A stretch of DNA of 47,190 nucleotides from a virus, in the IMG/VR virus record IMGVR_UViG_3300030202_003733, positions 1 through 47,190 of that record, one strand, 5' to 3'. Below the pieces are notes generated by a model. The model had not been told where the DNA came from, did no database searches, and was given only the letters and a program-made list of their open reading frames with translations. Position 1 is the stretch's first letter. Every line of letters begins with the position of its first letter. Positions 1 to 8,427 of this stretch are shown in pieces. Position numbers and translations under genes: made by a program.

Positions 1-224
1 ACATGCTTATGAAGATGCTCCCGGCAGGGTGGGATATGTCAGTAGATTCTAAAACACCAAATGCTATTTGGTTTTTTAACGAAAAAGAACTCGGCAATTT
101 ATCAGAAGATGAAGAAAGATTTATTAGTAGTATGGGCGGGGACATAAAAGATATAAAGAACAAGATAAAAATGCCAGGTGTTCAGGGTATGCCAGGAGGT
201 GAAGAAAATGAAGCTTCTATTTGA
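1..224 (+). CDS. 3' end of a gene cut by the window edge, unknown function
   Basis: An open frame enters from the window edge and ends at 224. The first ATG in the window is at position 3, but nothing shows that this is the true start, so the gene probably begins upstream. The visible 73 residues are charged and end in a Gly/Met-rich stretch (MPGVQGMPGG). The frame overlaps the start of the next gene (208) by 17 bases and contains that gene's Shine-Dalgarno sequence (GGAGGT), which suggests translational coupling. No family was recognised. Confidence 0.55.
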   Translation, partial: MLMKMLPAGWDMSVDSKTPNAIWFFNEKELGNLSEDEERFISSMGGDIKDIKNKIKMPGVQGMPGGEENEASI

Positions 225-2112
225 AAATTGGCGTAGATATATATTAAATGAAATAACCCTAGATCAAGCTAGAGAGAGACTCGAAACCAAAGTAATTAAA
301 AAAATAATTAAATCTTCAATATATGACCTCAAACAAGAATACGGCGATCCCTTCAATCTCGCTGATGACGAACTTGAAGACATGGTGGTTTTTGAAAAAC
401 TCTTGGAAAGTGAAGCATATGTAAAGGTATTTGCAAAAATATACGGTTATGTTTTAGATAAAATTATAATGTCATTAGACCTAGATGATAGGGAAAAAGG
501 AACGGCACTTAATTGGCTTATCTCTGTCAGTAGGACCGACAAAAAGATCCCGGACGCCGTCTACAGTGAAAATCCGCAAGAATTTTCGTATAATTTTGCA
601 CAAGCAATAACCTCTGAAATAATGCAATCAATTATTGATATTGCAGATTCGGCTGACGCTCGTGAAATTAAAGGACGGGCAGGACGGGCCAGCAAAATTT
701 ATGACATAAATTACTTGGCTGGTATTGTAGATGATTCCTACGACCCCCGGTATCCCCCCTCTACAACGACACAATACTCAGTGGATTCCGAGGAATTCCA
801 GATTAGAAATGATCTATTTAGAAAGTCAGCCCCATTCAAAGCCGTCGCCGCTGAAGTATACAGCGTCAGCCGTGATCATCTATACGAATATATTCGATAT
901 ATAAAAGGCCCAATGGAAAAGTTCTTTCATTATCAACAGTTCATGCCGGAGAAAGATATAAACAAAATAAAAACATTTGAAGAGTTTGTAAAAAACACGG
1001 AAGATGCAAGTGACGCCATAGAAAGGTATCAAAATAAAAAATCTTATGAAGACGTTGACCAAGGCACTGAAATTTTTAGAGATGATGACGATTTCTTTAT
1101 TGCTGCCATTCATAATAAAGGGGCTGCTTGTCATTGGGGCAAGGAAACTGACTGGTGTACAGCCGCACCGGGCTTAGATTATTTTAGGCAGTACTATAGT
1201 ATAGCAAGCCCAATAATTGTTTTAATTGATAAAAAAGCAAAGTTCATGTCTTCTGCGGGAAGGCCAGGCGGCCCGCATCGTAAATATCAATTTCATTATG
1301 CTACGGAACAATTTATGGATGCGAGAGACATGCTGGTTAAACAGCCGCAACAAAGTTATATACACCGCGAGATTATGAAAACGGACATACCACACAAGTA
1401 TGCCAATATTAAAAGTGATTTCCTAGAGATGGTAAGCCAGTCCCGCGATTACTACTGGGCCGCGTATACCGATCTCGGGTGGCCAGCTCTCGATAAAGTG
1501 CTTGCTGGAAAAATACCAAGTGGCCTTATGGTACTGTCGCGTCTTGAGGCAAGAGATCAGGCATATCAATACAACTATAAAGTGTACGAAAATTATATAA
1601 CAAACAAGATCAAACAAAGAGACTTGGGAGCCATAACAACAATCATTATAGCTCGATATATTTTCGACGCTTTTGGCCTCTCCCTCTCCCCGGCGAGCAA
1701 TAGGGGGCCTATGCTCATGGCCCATCAATTTATATTAGACAACATAGAAGATGTGTTGGAAGCCATACCGGAAGACAAAGATTTCTTTAAAGCGTTCCCG
1801 AGGGAGGCTCAAAAGTCAGGCGTGCTCATGATGTCGTCGAAACTTTCAGCAGCGGCGGATTCTGTGGAATCGTTTCTTAGGAACAGGGAATACTATGAAA
1901 AACTACCAAATAATTTAAAGGAAAAGTATGTTAGATTAATAAATATAGCTGACGAAGCATCGCGAGAAACAACAAATGTATCCTGGGCTCGGTCAGCGCT
2001 CAGAACAATTGGCGTTCCGCAGGATCGCCAAAATGGCGGCGAAGAAGAGAAAGAAGATAAAACAGAAATAACAGAAAGATGGAAAAAGCTTTCAGGAGTG
2101 AGGGGAAAATAA
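208..2112 (+). CDS. Large protein with capsid-targeting-like leader and a GKxTxWCTA motif
   Basis: The gene encodes 634 aa. The start at ATG 208 is preferred over the upstream GTG at 178 because a GGAGGT site lies 7 bases before it and because the protein then begins with the shared leader MKLLFENWRRYILNE. By analogy with T4 internal proteins, the LNE end of that leader would be the cleavage site of a prohead protease. The middle (about residues 300-345) contains GAACHWGKETDWCTAAPG followed by a hydrophobic strand (PIIVLID). Similar G-x-x-T-x-W-C-T motifs recur in phage proteins of unknown function. Most of the rest is predicted helical. It heads a run of four leader-bearing rightward genes. 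The function is unknown; being a packaged internal protein is an inference from the leader. Confidence 0.85.
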   Translation: MKLLFENWRRYILNEITLDQARERLETKVIKKIIKSSIYDLKQEYGDPFNLADDELEDMVVFEKLLESEAYVKVFAKIYGYVLDKIIMSLDLDDREKGTALNWLISVSRTDKKIPDAVYSENPQEFSYNFAQAITSEIMQSIIDIADSADAREIKGRAGRASKIYDINYLAGIVDDSYDPRYPPSTTTQYSVDSEEFQIRNDLFRKSAPFKAVAAEVYSVSRDHLYEYIRYIKGPMEKFFHYQQFMPEKDINKIKTFEEFVKNTEDASDAIERYQNKKSYEDVDQGTEIFRDDDDFFIAAIHNKGAACHWGKETDWCTAAPGLDYFRQYYSIASPIIVLIDKKAKFMSSAGRPGGPHRKYQFHYATEQFMDARDMLVKQPQQSYIHREIMKTDIPHKYANIKSDFLEMVSQSRDYYWAAYTDLGWPALDKVLAGKIPSGLMVLSRLEARDQAYQYNYKVYENYITNKIKQRDLGAITTIIIARYIFDAFGLSLSPASNRGPMLMAHQFILDNIEDVLEAIPEDKDFFKAFPREAQKSGVLMMSSKLSAAADSVESFLRNREYYEKLPNNLKEKYVRLINIADEASRETTNVSWARSALRTIGVPQDRQNGGEEEKEDKTEITERWKKLSGVRGK

Positions 2113-2113
2113 A

Positions 2114-2431
2114 ATGAAACTATTAATTGAAAATTGGCAAAATTATCTCAATGAAGCCCACGGCTTAAACCAGAAAGATCTCGACTACGTTAAAAACTTT
2201 ATTGATAAAACTGATGATAAAGAATTAAAACGAATTTTAAATTTTATTGTTAAGTCCAATGTCCTAGTAGATAAGACCCAAGACGTAACCAAAATAAATA
2301 ATAAAAAAAAAGTAGAGGATCTTGAGGAAAAGTGTCAAAAAGGATATAAAACACATGAGACTAGAAAAACAAAAAAAATGTTCGGCAAAACGTATCGCAA
2401 TTGTGTTAAGGCAGAGGGTATAGATGAATGA
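2114..2431 (+). CDS. Small leader-peptide protein with C-terminal KGYKTH...MFGKTYRNCVK motif
   Basis: This 105-aa protein begins MKLLIENWQNYLNE, the shared leader ending in the LxE site, and starts one base after the preceding stop. The body is Lys/Asp-rich and helical. The C-terminus has two cysteines in the string C-x-K-G-Y-K-T-H ... MFGKTYRNCVKAE, which looks like a compact conserved module. The stop overlaps the next ATG (ATGA at 2428). Function unknown. Confidence 0.85.
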   Translation: MKLLIENWQNYLNEAHGLNQKDLDYVKNFIDKTDDKELKRILNFIVKSNVLVDKTQDVTKINNKKKVEDLEEKCQKGYKTHETRKTKKMFGKTYRNCVKAEGIDE

Positions 2432-2865
2432 AACTACTATTTGAAAATTGGAAAAAATTTATAAATGAAGCAAAAGAATTGGTTTGCCCAAAAGCGACAC
2501 AAGACCTTGAGCTTAATACAAAAAATCGTAATGCTGCCATAAAGGCAGAACATATACAGTATGGCCCCTTAAACCTTTCCGATCAAGATTATTGGGTTAA
2601 AGCAGCAGAACATTGGAACACAAAACCGGAAGTTGCAAAAAAATCTAGGTGTGGGAACTGCATTGCTTTTGATATCTCACCCAGGATGCTAGACTGCCTA
2701 CCAGGGCCTGTTTCGGAGCCAATCGAAGATGCGGAGGGCAAACTTGGTTATTGTTGGATGCATCATTTTAAGTGCCATTCCGCCAGATCGTGTTATACTT
2801 GGGCTGGAGGAGGTCCCATAACAAAGGACTCAATATCAGCAGAGTGGCAAAACAAAAATCAGTAG
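2428..2865 (+). CDS. Cysteine-rich leader-peptide protein, probable metal or Fe-S binder
   Basis: The product is 145 aa, begins MKLLFENWKKFINE (shared leader, INE site), and its ATG overlaps the preceding stop. After the leader, residues about 70-130 contain CGNC, MLDC, GYCWMHHFKC and RSCYTW followed by AGGGPI. The six-cysteine pattern ending in W-x-x-GGPI recurs in proteins of marine phages and suggests a metal site or HiPIP-like Fe-S site. The binding itself is inferred and has not been shown. If the leader is cleaved, this would be a packaged metalloprotein. Confidence 0.85.
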   Translation: MKLLFENWKKFINEAKELVCPKATQDLELNTKNRNAAIKAEHIQYGPLNLSDQDYWVKAAEHWNTKPEVAKKSRCGNCIAFDISPRMLDCLPGPVSEPIEDAEGKLGYCWMHHFKCHSARSCYTWAGGGPITKDSISAEWQNKNQ

Positions 2866-2874
2866 GAGGGGCAA

Positions 2875-3552
2875 ATGAAACTTTTAGTCGAAAACTGGCG
2901 TCAATATTTGAACGAAAACGAACAGCAGTTCCAGATATATTGCGATATGGACGGAGTTTTGGTAGATTTTATGAAGGCAGCCGTTGAAACAATTAACAAT
3001 GATGTCACTGACATGTCTATCCCAAGTCATAAGGAAACAGGCGGTATAACCACCCTCGGACGCGTGCGCCGAGCCCTTGAACAGGAGGGCAGAAGTTTTA
3101 TTACAAGAGAGGATATTGAAACCAAAAAAAATCAGACAAAAGTGCAAAAAACGGCTAACTCGTACATGTATAGAAGGGTTGAGGACGACTTTGATTGGTG
3201 GGCTAAACTAGAATGGATGCCCGATGGAAAAGAGTTGTGGGATCATATTAAAGTTCTTAATCCATATATTCTCACTTCTCCGATGAAACAAGAGGGCTCG
3301 CGAGAGGGCAAGAGAGCATGGGTTGCAAAAAATTTAAAATTGCCCAACGGTGGACAACCGGAGAAAGTAATTTTAAATTCAAAAAAATATTTGTACGCAA
3401 ATGTTGGATCAACCAAAAACATTCTTATTGATGATATGACAAAAAATACAATTCCGTGGAATGAGGTAAGCAAGGACACAGGCAGTGTGGCGATACTTCA
3501 TACCTCAACCGCAGATACAATAAGACAGTTAGACAAGATCCTTAGAAAGTAA
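2875..3552 (+). CDS. HAD-superfamily hydrolase with capsid-targeting-like leader
   Basis: The product is 225 aa. The shared leader MKLLVENWRQYLNE is followed directly by a HAD motif I, IYCDMDGVLVDF (nucleophile Asp24, acid/base Asp26). ILTSP near the middle fits motif II, a later Lys motif III, and ILIDDMTKN near the C-terminus motif IV. HAD enzymes of this type are phosphatases such as 5'(3')-nucleotidases; the substrate cannot be read from sequence. GGAGGGGC lies before the ATG. Because the HAD fold starts exactly where the leader would be cut, leader removal would leave an intact enzyme, which supports the packaging idea. Confidence 0.88.
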   Translation: MKLLVENWRQYLNENEQQFQIYCDMDGVLVDFMKAAVETINNDVTDMSIPSHKETGGITTLGRVRRALEQEGRSFITREDIETKKNQTKVQKTANSYMYRRVEDDFDWWAKLEWMPDGKELWDHIKVLNPYILTSPMKQEGSREGKRAWVAKNLKLPNGGQPEKVILNSKKYLYANVGSTKNILIDDMTKNTIPWNEVSKDTGSVAILHTSTADTIRQLDKILRK

Positions 3553-3553
3553 A

Positions 3554-4036
3554 TTAAGCGTTCTTTTTCGCTTGTTTCGTCGCCGTAGCGTACATCACGC
3601 TTTCGGCGTCTTTGCCATATCTGTTCTTAAAATCTTTTTTATTTTTTTTCATGCCTTTGACGATTTTCTCTTTCTCTTTTTTCTCTGGTTTGGTCAACTC
3701 TCTTTCAGACAATTGTTGGCCTCTCATATGATTCATAACAGTCGATAAATAATCATGAGCTTTTGTAATTTTTGATTCTACCCACTCCTCTAAATCGCTT
3801 TCCTCGGCAATCATATCTTGGATCATCAGACCAAGTTCAGAGATCCGACCCAACTGACTGCGAGCCATGGACCCCTCGCCGTGTTGTCCCTCGTCAAGAG
3901 CCTGTTCTATCTCTTCGCCAAACATTTCACTGGCTTCTTCATTGGTTAGAACAACTTCTAAATCCTCTTTAATAAGATAACTACGCCAACTATTAAACAG
4001 TGTTTGATTCTTTGTATACGAACTAAATTTGCTCAT
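3554..4036 (-). CDS. Leader-variant protein with C-terminal RYGKDAESVMYATATKQAKK motif
   Basis: This leftward gene of 160 aa is convergent with the preceding one, with a single base between them. The start at 4036 is fixed by a TAATG overlap with the upstream gene. Near the N-terminus TLFNSWRSYLIKE resembles the leader family, with an IKE site about 24 residues in. The middle is acidic and helical. The C-terminus (FKNRYGKDAESVMYATATK) matches a short basic module found at the ends of many marine-phage proteins. Probably virion-associated by analogy; function unknown. Confidence 0.8.
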   Translation of the reverse strand: MSKFSSYTKNQTLFNSWRSYLIKEDLEVVLTNEEASEMFGEEIEQALDEGQHGEGSMARSQLGRISELGLMIQDMIAEESDLEEWVESKITKAHDYLSTVMNHMRGQQLSERELTKPEKKEKEKIVKGMKKNKKDFKNRYGKDAESVMYATATKQAKKNA

Positions 4037-4338
4037 TAGATAATATCTCTCGGGCATTCTTTAGGCAAATAAGACTTTGGCCTTTCTTTATAAACTTCAA
4101 GGGATGGTTGTTTCCATTTTAAGTTAGGACAAACTCTCTCATGATATTTTTTATCTTTTAAATAAAACTCTAAACCCAAAACTCCATTTTTCAAACCCTT
4201 AACACCTTCTTCACATTTTTTAACTTCCCCACCCGAGTCATTATCCGGTTCGTTAACGGTTTCTTCAGACCTGGCCTCGATAGGCTCGGGGACCTCAGGG
4301 GTGGACGATAATATCATGGAAAGAAACAAAGTATTCAT
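4036..4338 (-). CDS. Small secreted or membrane-anchored protein, unknown
   Basis: The product is 100 aa and is linked by TAATG overlaps at both ends, making the middle gene of a three-gene leftward unit. The N-terminus (MNTLFLSMILSS) is hydrophobic like a short signal or anchor, followed by an acidic Pro/Glu-rich linker and a Lys-rich C-terminal half with two cysteines (KKC..., RVCPN, KECPRD). No cysteine follows the hydrophobic stretch, so it is not an obvious lipoprotein. Function unknown. Confidence 0.72.
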   Translation of the reverse strand: MNTLFLSMILSSTPEVPEPIEARSEETVNEPDNDSGGEVKKCEEGVKGLKNGVLGLEFYLKDKKYHERVCPNLKWKQPSLEVYKERPKSYLPKECPRDII

Positions 4339-4607
4339 TACTCGGCCACCAACTTTTCGATGCGAGTTAAAGTAGCTTTCATATATTCTATGTCTTTTTC
4401 AATAGAGATAATCGATCTAGAATTGTCCTCTGCTTCTTCAAATTTCTGCTCTAGGGTCACGATAGTATCCTCAGCATCAATAAGATCGTCACTGATCTGA
4501 GCTAGGGAAACATTTGTATTCCAGACCCAGCCAAAAAGGGGCAATACAACTGTGCCTAAGACGACAGTGAACACTTTCCAGAGTTTGTCAATACTAGTAT
4601 TAGACAT
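4338..4607 (-). CDS. One-TM coiled-coil protein, possible spanin/holin accessory
   Basis: From ATG 4607 this is 89 aa; a GTG at 4655 would add 16 residues, but its GAGG is only one base away. A transmembrane segment (VFTVVLGTVVLPLFGWVW, about 10-28) is followed by an acidic helical coiled coil to the end. N-in membrane anchor plus coiled coil resembles i-spanins and small phage lysis accessory proteins, but no family signature is visible. First gene of the leftward trio, divergent from the 4705 lipoprotein. Confidence 0.65.
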   Translation of the reverse strand: MSNTSIDKLWKVFTVVLGTVVLPLFGWVWNTNVSLAQISDDLIDAEDTIVTLEQKFEEAEDNSRSIISIEKDIEYMKATLTRIEKLVAE

Positions 4608-4704
4608 TCTGTTTATAATTAGTACGTAAAAATTATAAGAAACTATTTTTTTCACCCCTCGAAGTTAAAGGTTGTAACTAGTTAATTATAGGGGGGGCGA
4701 TGAA

Positions 4705-5997
4705 ATGATAGTATTTTTTACTTTCTTATTAAGTTGTGTGAGTGAGTATGATATAGGGAAAGAGCGAGATATACCAAGCGTTGTATTAGACAGCGTGCAA
4801 CAGGACACGGGTCATCCACCCTTGGTTGTAGAGCCACCTAGCAACAACGTTGAACCGGATCCATTTGCTGAAATACATATTGAACCATACGATTATGATT
4901 TTGGTGAAGTTCATGTCAACTGCAAATATGAATATGATGTTACTGTTTCAAGTGTCGGAACTGCCCCGCTTATAATAGATAACATAACATATAACGCCAC
5001 GCCAGAACTTTCACTGGTAACAGGGTATTCCTTACCTATAATAATTCCGCCCGGTGATAGCATCGTTCTGACTTTTGAGTTTAATGAGGTGGACACCATC
5101 CAAGACTCGGGGCATATGTACATTTATTCTAATGCCCTTGGTAAAACAACACAAAAAGTAACCAATAGTGGCATTGGGGCGGTTAGTGGCACATACACAG
5201 ATGTGTTTAAACAGGTGGAGATAAGTAAAGCAGATATTTTATTTGTTATTGATAACTCTTGTTCGATGGGTGAAGAACAAGAAGACCTGGCTGCTGAGGC
5301 AGAGGATTTTATCAATACCCTCATAACAAAGGGGACAGATTTTCAAATTGGGATTGTTACAACAGACAACTGGGTAGATGTTGTTGGTTTGATTACTCCG
5401 CTAAGCGCAGATCCAGTGGGCGAGTTCGCCGCAGGCGTTATGGTGGGAACAGGAGGAAACGCATTTGAGAAGGGACAAGAGTATGCTATGCAGGCATTGG
5501 ATTTGGGCTCACTAAGCAGCAGTCGATACGGCCGAGAAGATGCAGCACTGTCTGTAGTTGTTGTTTCCGACGAGGACGATCAAAGTCCACTTACCGAGAT
5601 CGAATATAACGATTATTTTTTCTCTATAAAAGACCCCGACTTATTTTTCTTTCACACAATTACCGGCACTGATATTTCATGTGTTTCTTCGGATGTTGGT
5701 TTAAGGTATATAACACAAAGTACCATGACGGGCGGCAGTGTTTTAGACATCTGCGGATCATGGGGAAACAATTTAACTACAATAGCAAATTCAAATTATA
5801 TTATTGAAGATATTTACCCTCTTACAAAAACGGCTGTTAGGGGGACAGTTGAAGTTTTCCTCGATGGTACCCCCCTAAAGTCAGGATGGTATTATGACAC
5901 TGGCTCTAACTCTGTTATCCTGGAAGACAAAAGTCTTGTTGTAGGAAACGAGTTATTTCAAATTATGTATGACTACTTAGACGACTGCCCCTACTGA
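4705..5997 (+). CDS. VWA-domain lipoprotein with HYDIN/ASH-like domain
   Basis: The product is 430 aa. The N-terminus is a lipoprotein signal with lipobox LLSC (Cys11), followed by a Pro/Asp-rich linker (QDTGHPP). Residues about 53-157 form a beta-sandwich of the choice-of-anchor/HYDIN type (DFGEVHVNCKYEYDVTVSSVGTAPL, with PPG before the later strands). Residues about 175-370 are a von Willebrand A domain with MIDAS DNSCS at 183-187. This architecture is familiar from Myxococcota and related bacteria and unusual for a phage. A G-run (GGGGGGG) precedes the ATG. Probable location is the periplasm or outer membrane; possible roles are host-surface modification or exclusion (inference). It is the only rightward gene between two leftward groups, consistent with host capture. 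Confidence 0.88.
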   Translation: MIVFFTFLLSCVSEYDIGKERDIPSVVLDSVQQDTGHPPLVVEPPSNNVEPDPFAEIHIEPYDYDFGEVHVNCKYEYDVTVSSVGTAPLIIDNITYNATPELSLVTGYSLPIIIPPGDSIVLTFEFNEVDTIQDSGHMYIYSNALGKTTQKVTNSGIGAVSGTYTDVFKQVEISKADILFVIDNSCSMGEEQEDLAAEAEDFINTLITKGTDFQIGIVTTDNWVDVVGLITPLSADPVGEFAAGVMVGTGGNAFEKGQEYAMQALDLGSLSSSRYGREDAALSVVVVSDEDDQSPLTEIEYNDYFFSIKDPDLFFFHTITGTDISCVSSDVGLRYITQSTMTGGSVLDICGSWGNNLTTIANSNYIIEDIYPLTKTAVRGTVEVFLDGTPLKSGWYYDTGSNSVILEDKSLVVGNELFQIMYDYLDDCPY

Positions 5998-6039
5998 TAT
6001 AAAACTTCCGAATAACAGTTTTGTTACTAGTTATAGTAC

Positions 6040-6067
6040 TTGCTTTTTAATGTAAATGTGTTATATT
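6040..6067 (+). promoter_or_regulatory. sigma70-like promoter for the 6094 gene group
   Basis: TTGCTT at 6040-6045 and TATATT at 6062-6067 are separated by 16 bases in the only intergenic gap upstream of the rightward genes 6094-8095. The -35 is weaker than in the leftward promoter family of this genome. Confidence 0.5.
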
Positions 6068-6093
6068 AAAAAGTTACCTGTGGGTATCACTAT

Positions 6094-6828
6094 ATGAAAA
6101 ACATACTTGAAAATTGGGGTTCTTTCCTAACGGAGATGGCGTCGTATGCTAGAGTCAAGAAAAAAATAGACGATGAAAATATGGAGTTTGTGGCCATCTC
6201 GGCGTTCAGGGCATACCGCAGTAATAAAGAAAATCTTAACCACGACAAACAAATGAAAATCTATTTATCAAATATGGGCTTTTCATATACAAAGACGTTA
6301 GGTGGTTACTCGGAGCCGATGGTGAACCCTGAAACCGGGGAACCCGTTGTAAGAACCGACCCGGAAACCGGAGAGGAAGAAGAATTAAAAACTGATGTGG
6401 TGGAGAAATCAATTATCATCACAAAAGAGCCAAGGCCAGATGTAGCTTCTCCCGAAGGTGCCCCTTCTCTATTTGAAGTAGGGATGATACTGAGCCAGGC
6501 TCACGATCAAGATTCTTTTATTCATGGCGGCCCCAACACAATCACCAACCCTAAAACAGGTGAGAGTGAACAGACTATGTTTATCGCCGGCTACAGTCGT
6601 GAAGGTGATAGGATTAGGGAACCGTGGGCCGGACCCTGGTCTTCCTTTGAGGAGGCAACAAAGGACGATGTGTATTGGACAAAGGTTGCTGGTGTCAAAG
6701 GAAAGTTTGTGGAAGAGAATTATAAAGTAAAGTTAGCCGAGGCCAAGAAAATAAAAGTAGAGAGTGGATTCGATGCCCTCAAGAGAAAATATTATATCGA
6801 TAGATATAAAGCAATACTAGGGAACTAA
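6094..6828 (+). CDS. Leader-peptide protein with DUF3293-like body
   Basis: The product is 244 aa and begins MKNILENWGSFLTE, a leader variant ending LTE. The body pattern (ISAFRAYRSNKENLNHDKQMKIYLSNMGF...GGYSE...EKSIIITK...LSQAHDQDSFIHGG) resembles DUF3293-type proteins, in which a conserved AYR...L...G-F...E core and a late QDSF occur; this match is from memory and moderate. It starts a rightward operon with the 6833 and 7496 genes. Function unknown. Confidence 0.82.
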   Translation: MKNILENWGSFLTEMASYARVKKKIDDENMEFVAISAFRAYRSNKENLNHDKQMKIYLSNMGFSYTKTLGGYSEPMVNPETGEPVVRTDPETGEEEELKTDVVEKSIIITKEPRPDVASPEGAPSLFEVGMILSQAHDQDSFIHGGPNTITNPKTGESEQTMFIAGYSREGDRIREPWAGPWSSFEEATKDDVYWTKVAGVKGKFVEENYKVKLAEAKKIKVESGFDALKRKYYIDRYKAILGN

Positions 6829-6832
6829 AACA

Positions 6833-7462
6833 ATGAAGTTGATATTAGAGAATTGGAGAGAGTTTGTAAATAAGGAGCCCGAACGTTTAGACGAAGGCGT
6901 TATGGGTGGACTCGTAATACAGAAAATGATGGCCAAGGTTGATGATCTTATTCAATCTAACAACTTAAACGAAGTAGATAATATCATACCGTTACTCAAA
7001 AATCTAAGCCGTGAAACACAGCACCAAATTATAAAAGCACTTGACGGGGTTTTGTATGGAGAGGTGCCGTCAGTCGAATTCGCCAACTGCGGTGCAGGAG
7101 AGGGAACCCCGTACTACGACCCTGCTCCAACATACGAACCACAACAGTCGCTTAGAGAGCGACCCCTGCGCTCCCCGACTCGGGTTGCCACTGATGTAAC
7201 TTCAGTAAGGAATCTTGGGCGGGGTTCATCCACAGGAGCAGATACTGGGCCCACTTGGAAAGACTGCTATAACAAGGGTTTGGTTTTAAAAACCGGCCCA
7301 GACGGTAAAGGTTATTGCGGCGAAGAAGGAGAGGACCAATTGGGAGAAAACATTAGGGCAATGGTGGAAAAACTTAAGCGCTTAGGGCGCAGAGCAAAGG
7401 AAAAAATTATAAAGGGTCTCGATGGGTTTGTAGAATCAGAACTTGAGGGCTGCTCGGGCTGA
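6833..7462 (+). CDS. Leader-peptide protein with low-complexity middle, unknown
   Basis: The product is 209 aa, starting four bases after the preceding stop. It opens MKLILENWREFVNKEPERLDE, the shared leader but with VNK in place of the LNE site, so cleavage may be lost or shifted (RLDE lies shortly after). Two short repeated helices can be seen: HQIIKALDGVLYGE (about 64-77) and EKIIKGLDGFVESE (near the C-terminus). Between them is a Pro/Arg/Thr-rich linker. Four cysteines are scattered. Function unknown. Confidence 0.8.
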   Translation: MKLILENWREFVNKEPERLDEGVMGGLVIQKMMAKVDDLIQSNNLNEVDNIIPLLKNLSRETQHQIIKALDGVLYGEVPSVEFANCGAGEGTPYYDPAPTYEPQQSLRERPLRSPTRVATDVTSVRNLGRGSSTGADTGPTWKDCYNKGLVLKTGPDGKGYCGEEGEDQLGENIRAMVEKLKRLGRRAKEKIIKGLDGFVESELEGCSG

Positions 7463-7495
7463 CCCCCGTGCTCATTAAATAAAGGAATTAGAACA

Positions 7496-8095
7496 ATGAG
7501 GATACGCATCAGAGAAAGTAAGAAAATAGAAGAAGAGTTTGATTTAGGTTCTACGGCAACCTCTATCAGCAACATGTCTTCCGCCATACAGGCAATAAAA
7601 AATGGGGAATCATTCTCCTTTCCGGTTAACACCGAAACGCTCTCGAAATTTGAAGCTCTGACACCCCAGTCAGAATTTGGTGAGTCTGGCGATTTGACAT
7701 CTGTGGATCCAAAATTAATTCTTGCTATCGGTGGAACGATCGCAGTCCTTATCTTGGTAGCATTCGCACTTAACTATGCTGTCAAATTAAAAGCAAAAGT
7801 CCCCGGAGGTGAGGGAGAAATTGTTTTTGAGCCGAGAAACGGCAATGAAGAGCCACTAGACGAGGGCGTGTTTGACTTTGTTTCTGATAAGGTTGACGAC
7901 ACCAAGGCCAAGATGAGAGCGCAGGCGAAGGCATCGCTAACGGAGTTCTTTAGAAATAGTGCGGACAGTTTGGCTGCTCAAATAATTCCTGGCGACAATA
8001 TGCTAACCAGGCCGTTTGAAAGAATGCTCGCGAACGCCATGAGAGAAAGGTCAGATGAGATGGCGGACTGTGTGCTAGACATCTCAGGCTTCTAA
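7496..8095 (+). CDS. Single-pass membrane protein, unknown
   Basis: The product is 199 aa with AAAGGAA as ribosome site. It has an N-terminal basic/acidic segment without the shared leader (MRIRIRESKK), a central transmembrane helix (LILAIGGTIAVLILVAFALNY, about 73-93), then an acidic and helical C-terminal domain with several Met/Glu pairs. Last gene of the rightward unit, followed at once by a terminator. Function unknown. Confidence 0.8.
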   Translation: MRIRIRESKKIEEEFDLGSTATSISNMSSAIQAIKNGESFSFPVNTETLSKFEALTPQSEFGESGDLTSVDPKLILAIGGTIAVLILVAFALNYAVKLKAKVPGGEGEIVFEPRNGNEEPLDEGVFDFVSDKVDDTKAKMRAQAKASLTEFFRNSADSLAAQIIPGDNMLTRPFERMLANAMRERSDEMADCVLDISGF

Positions 8096-8096
8096 A

Positions 8097-8120
8097 GCGC
8101 GAAGCGCCAAAATTTTTTTT
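8097..8120 (+). terminator. Terminator between convergent gene groups
   Basis: The short hairpin GCGC-GAA-GCGC (8097-8107) is followed after five bases by a run of eight T. It sits exactly between the convergent rightward (ends 8095) and leftward (ends 8122) genes. The stem is short, so efficiency is uncertain. Confidence 0.55.
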
Positions 8121-8121
8121 C

Positions 8122-8427
8122 TTACCGTTGGGCGTCGAGCTTAAGTTTGAGAACATTATTTTCTCGCTTCACATATTCAAGCTCGACCTTCATAGCGGAG
8201 ATGTCTGTTTTGAGTAAGATGAGGGCAGCGGTTAAATTTTCCCTTTCCTTCTCTAGTTTATCCACACGCTTTATAAGGTCGTCCCTATAAGCAGTGCGGC
8301 TTAAGTTTTCTTCCTTACGACGTTCAGCACGTTGTTTCAGGACAGCCTCATAGAACTTCCAGCCTCCAGCAGACAGAAGCCCGCCTACGACACAAGTAAC
8401 AATTGCAGTGATCGTTGCGTTATCCAT
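8122..8427 (-). CDS. One-TM coiled-coil protein, spanin-like candidate
   Basis: The product is 101 aa. A hydrophobic N-terminal helix (ITAIVTCVVGGLLSAGGW, about 6-23) is followed by a long charged coiled coil (about 30-98) with heptad leucines. This is the shape of i-spanin/Rz-type and BhlA-like phage membrane proteins, but there is no diagnostic motif. It overlaps the upstream 8420 gene by eight bases. Confidence 0.72.
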   Translation of the reverse strand: MDNATITAIVTCVVGGLLSAGGWKFYEAVLKQRAERRKEENLSRTAYRDDLIKRVDKLEKERENLTAALILLKTDISAMKVELEYVKRENNVLKLKLDAQR

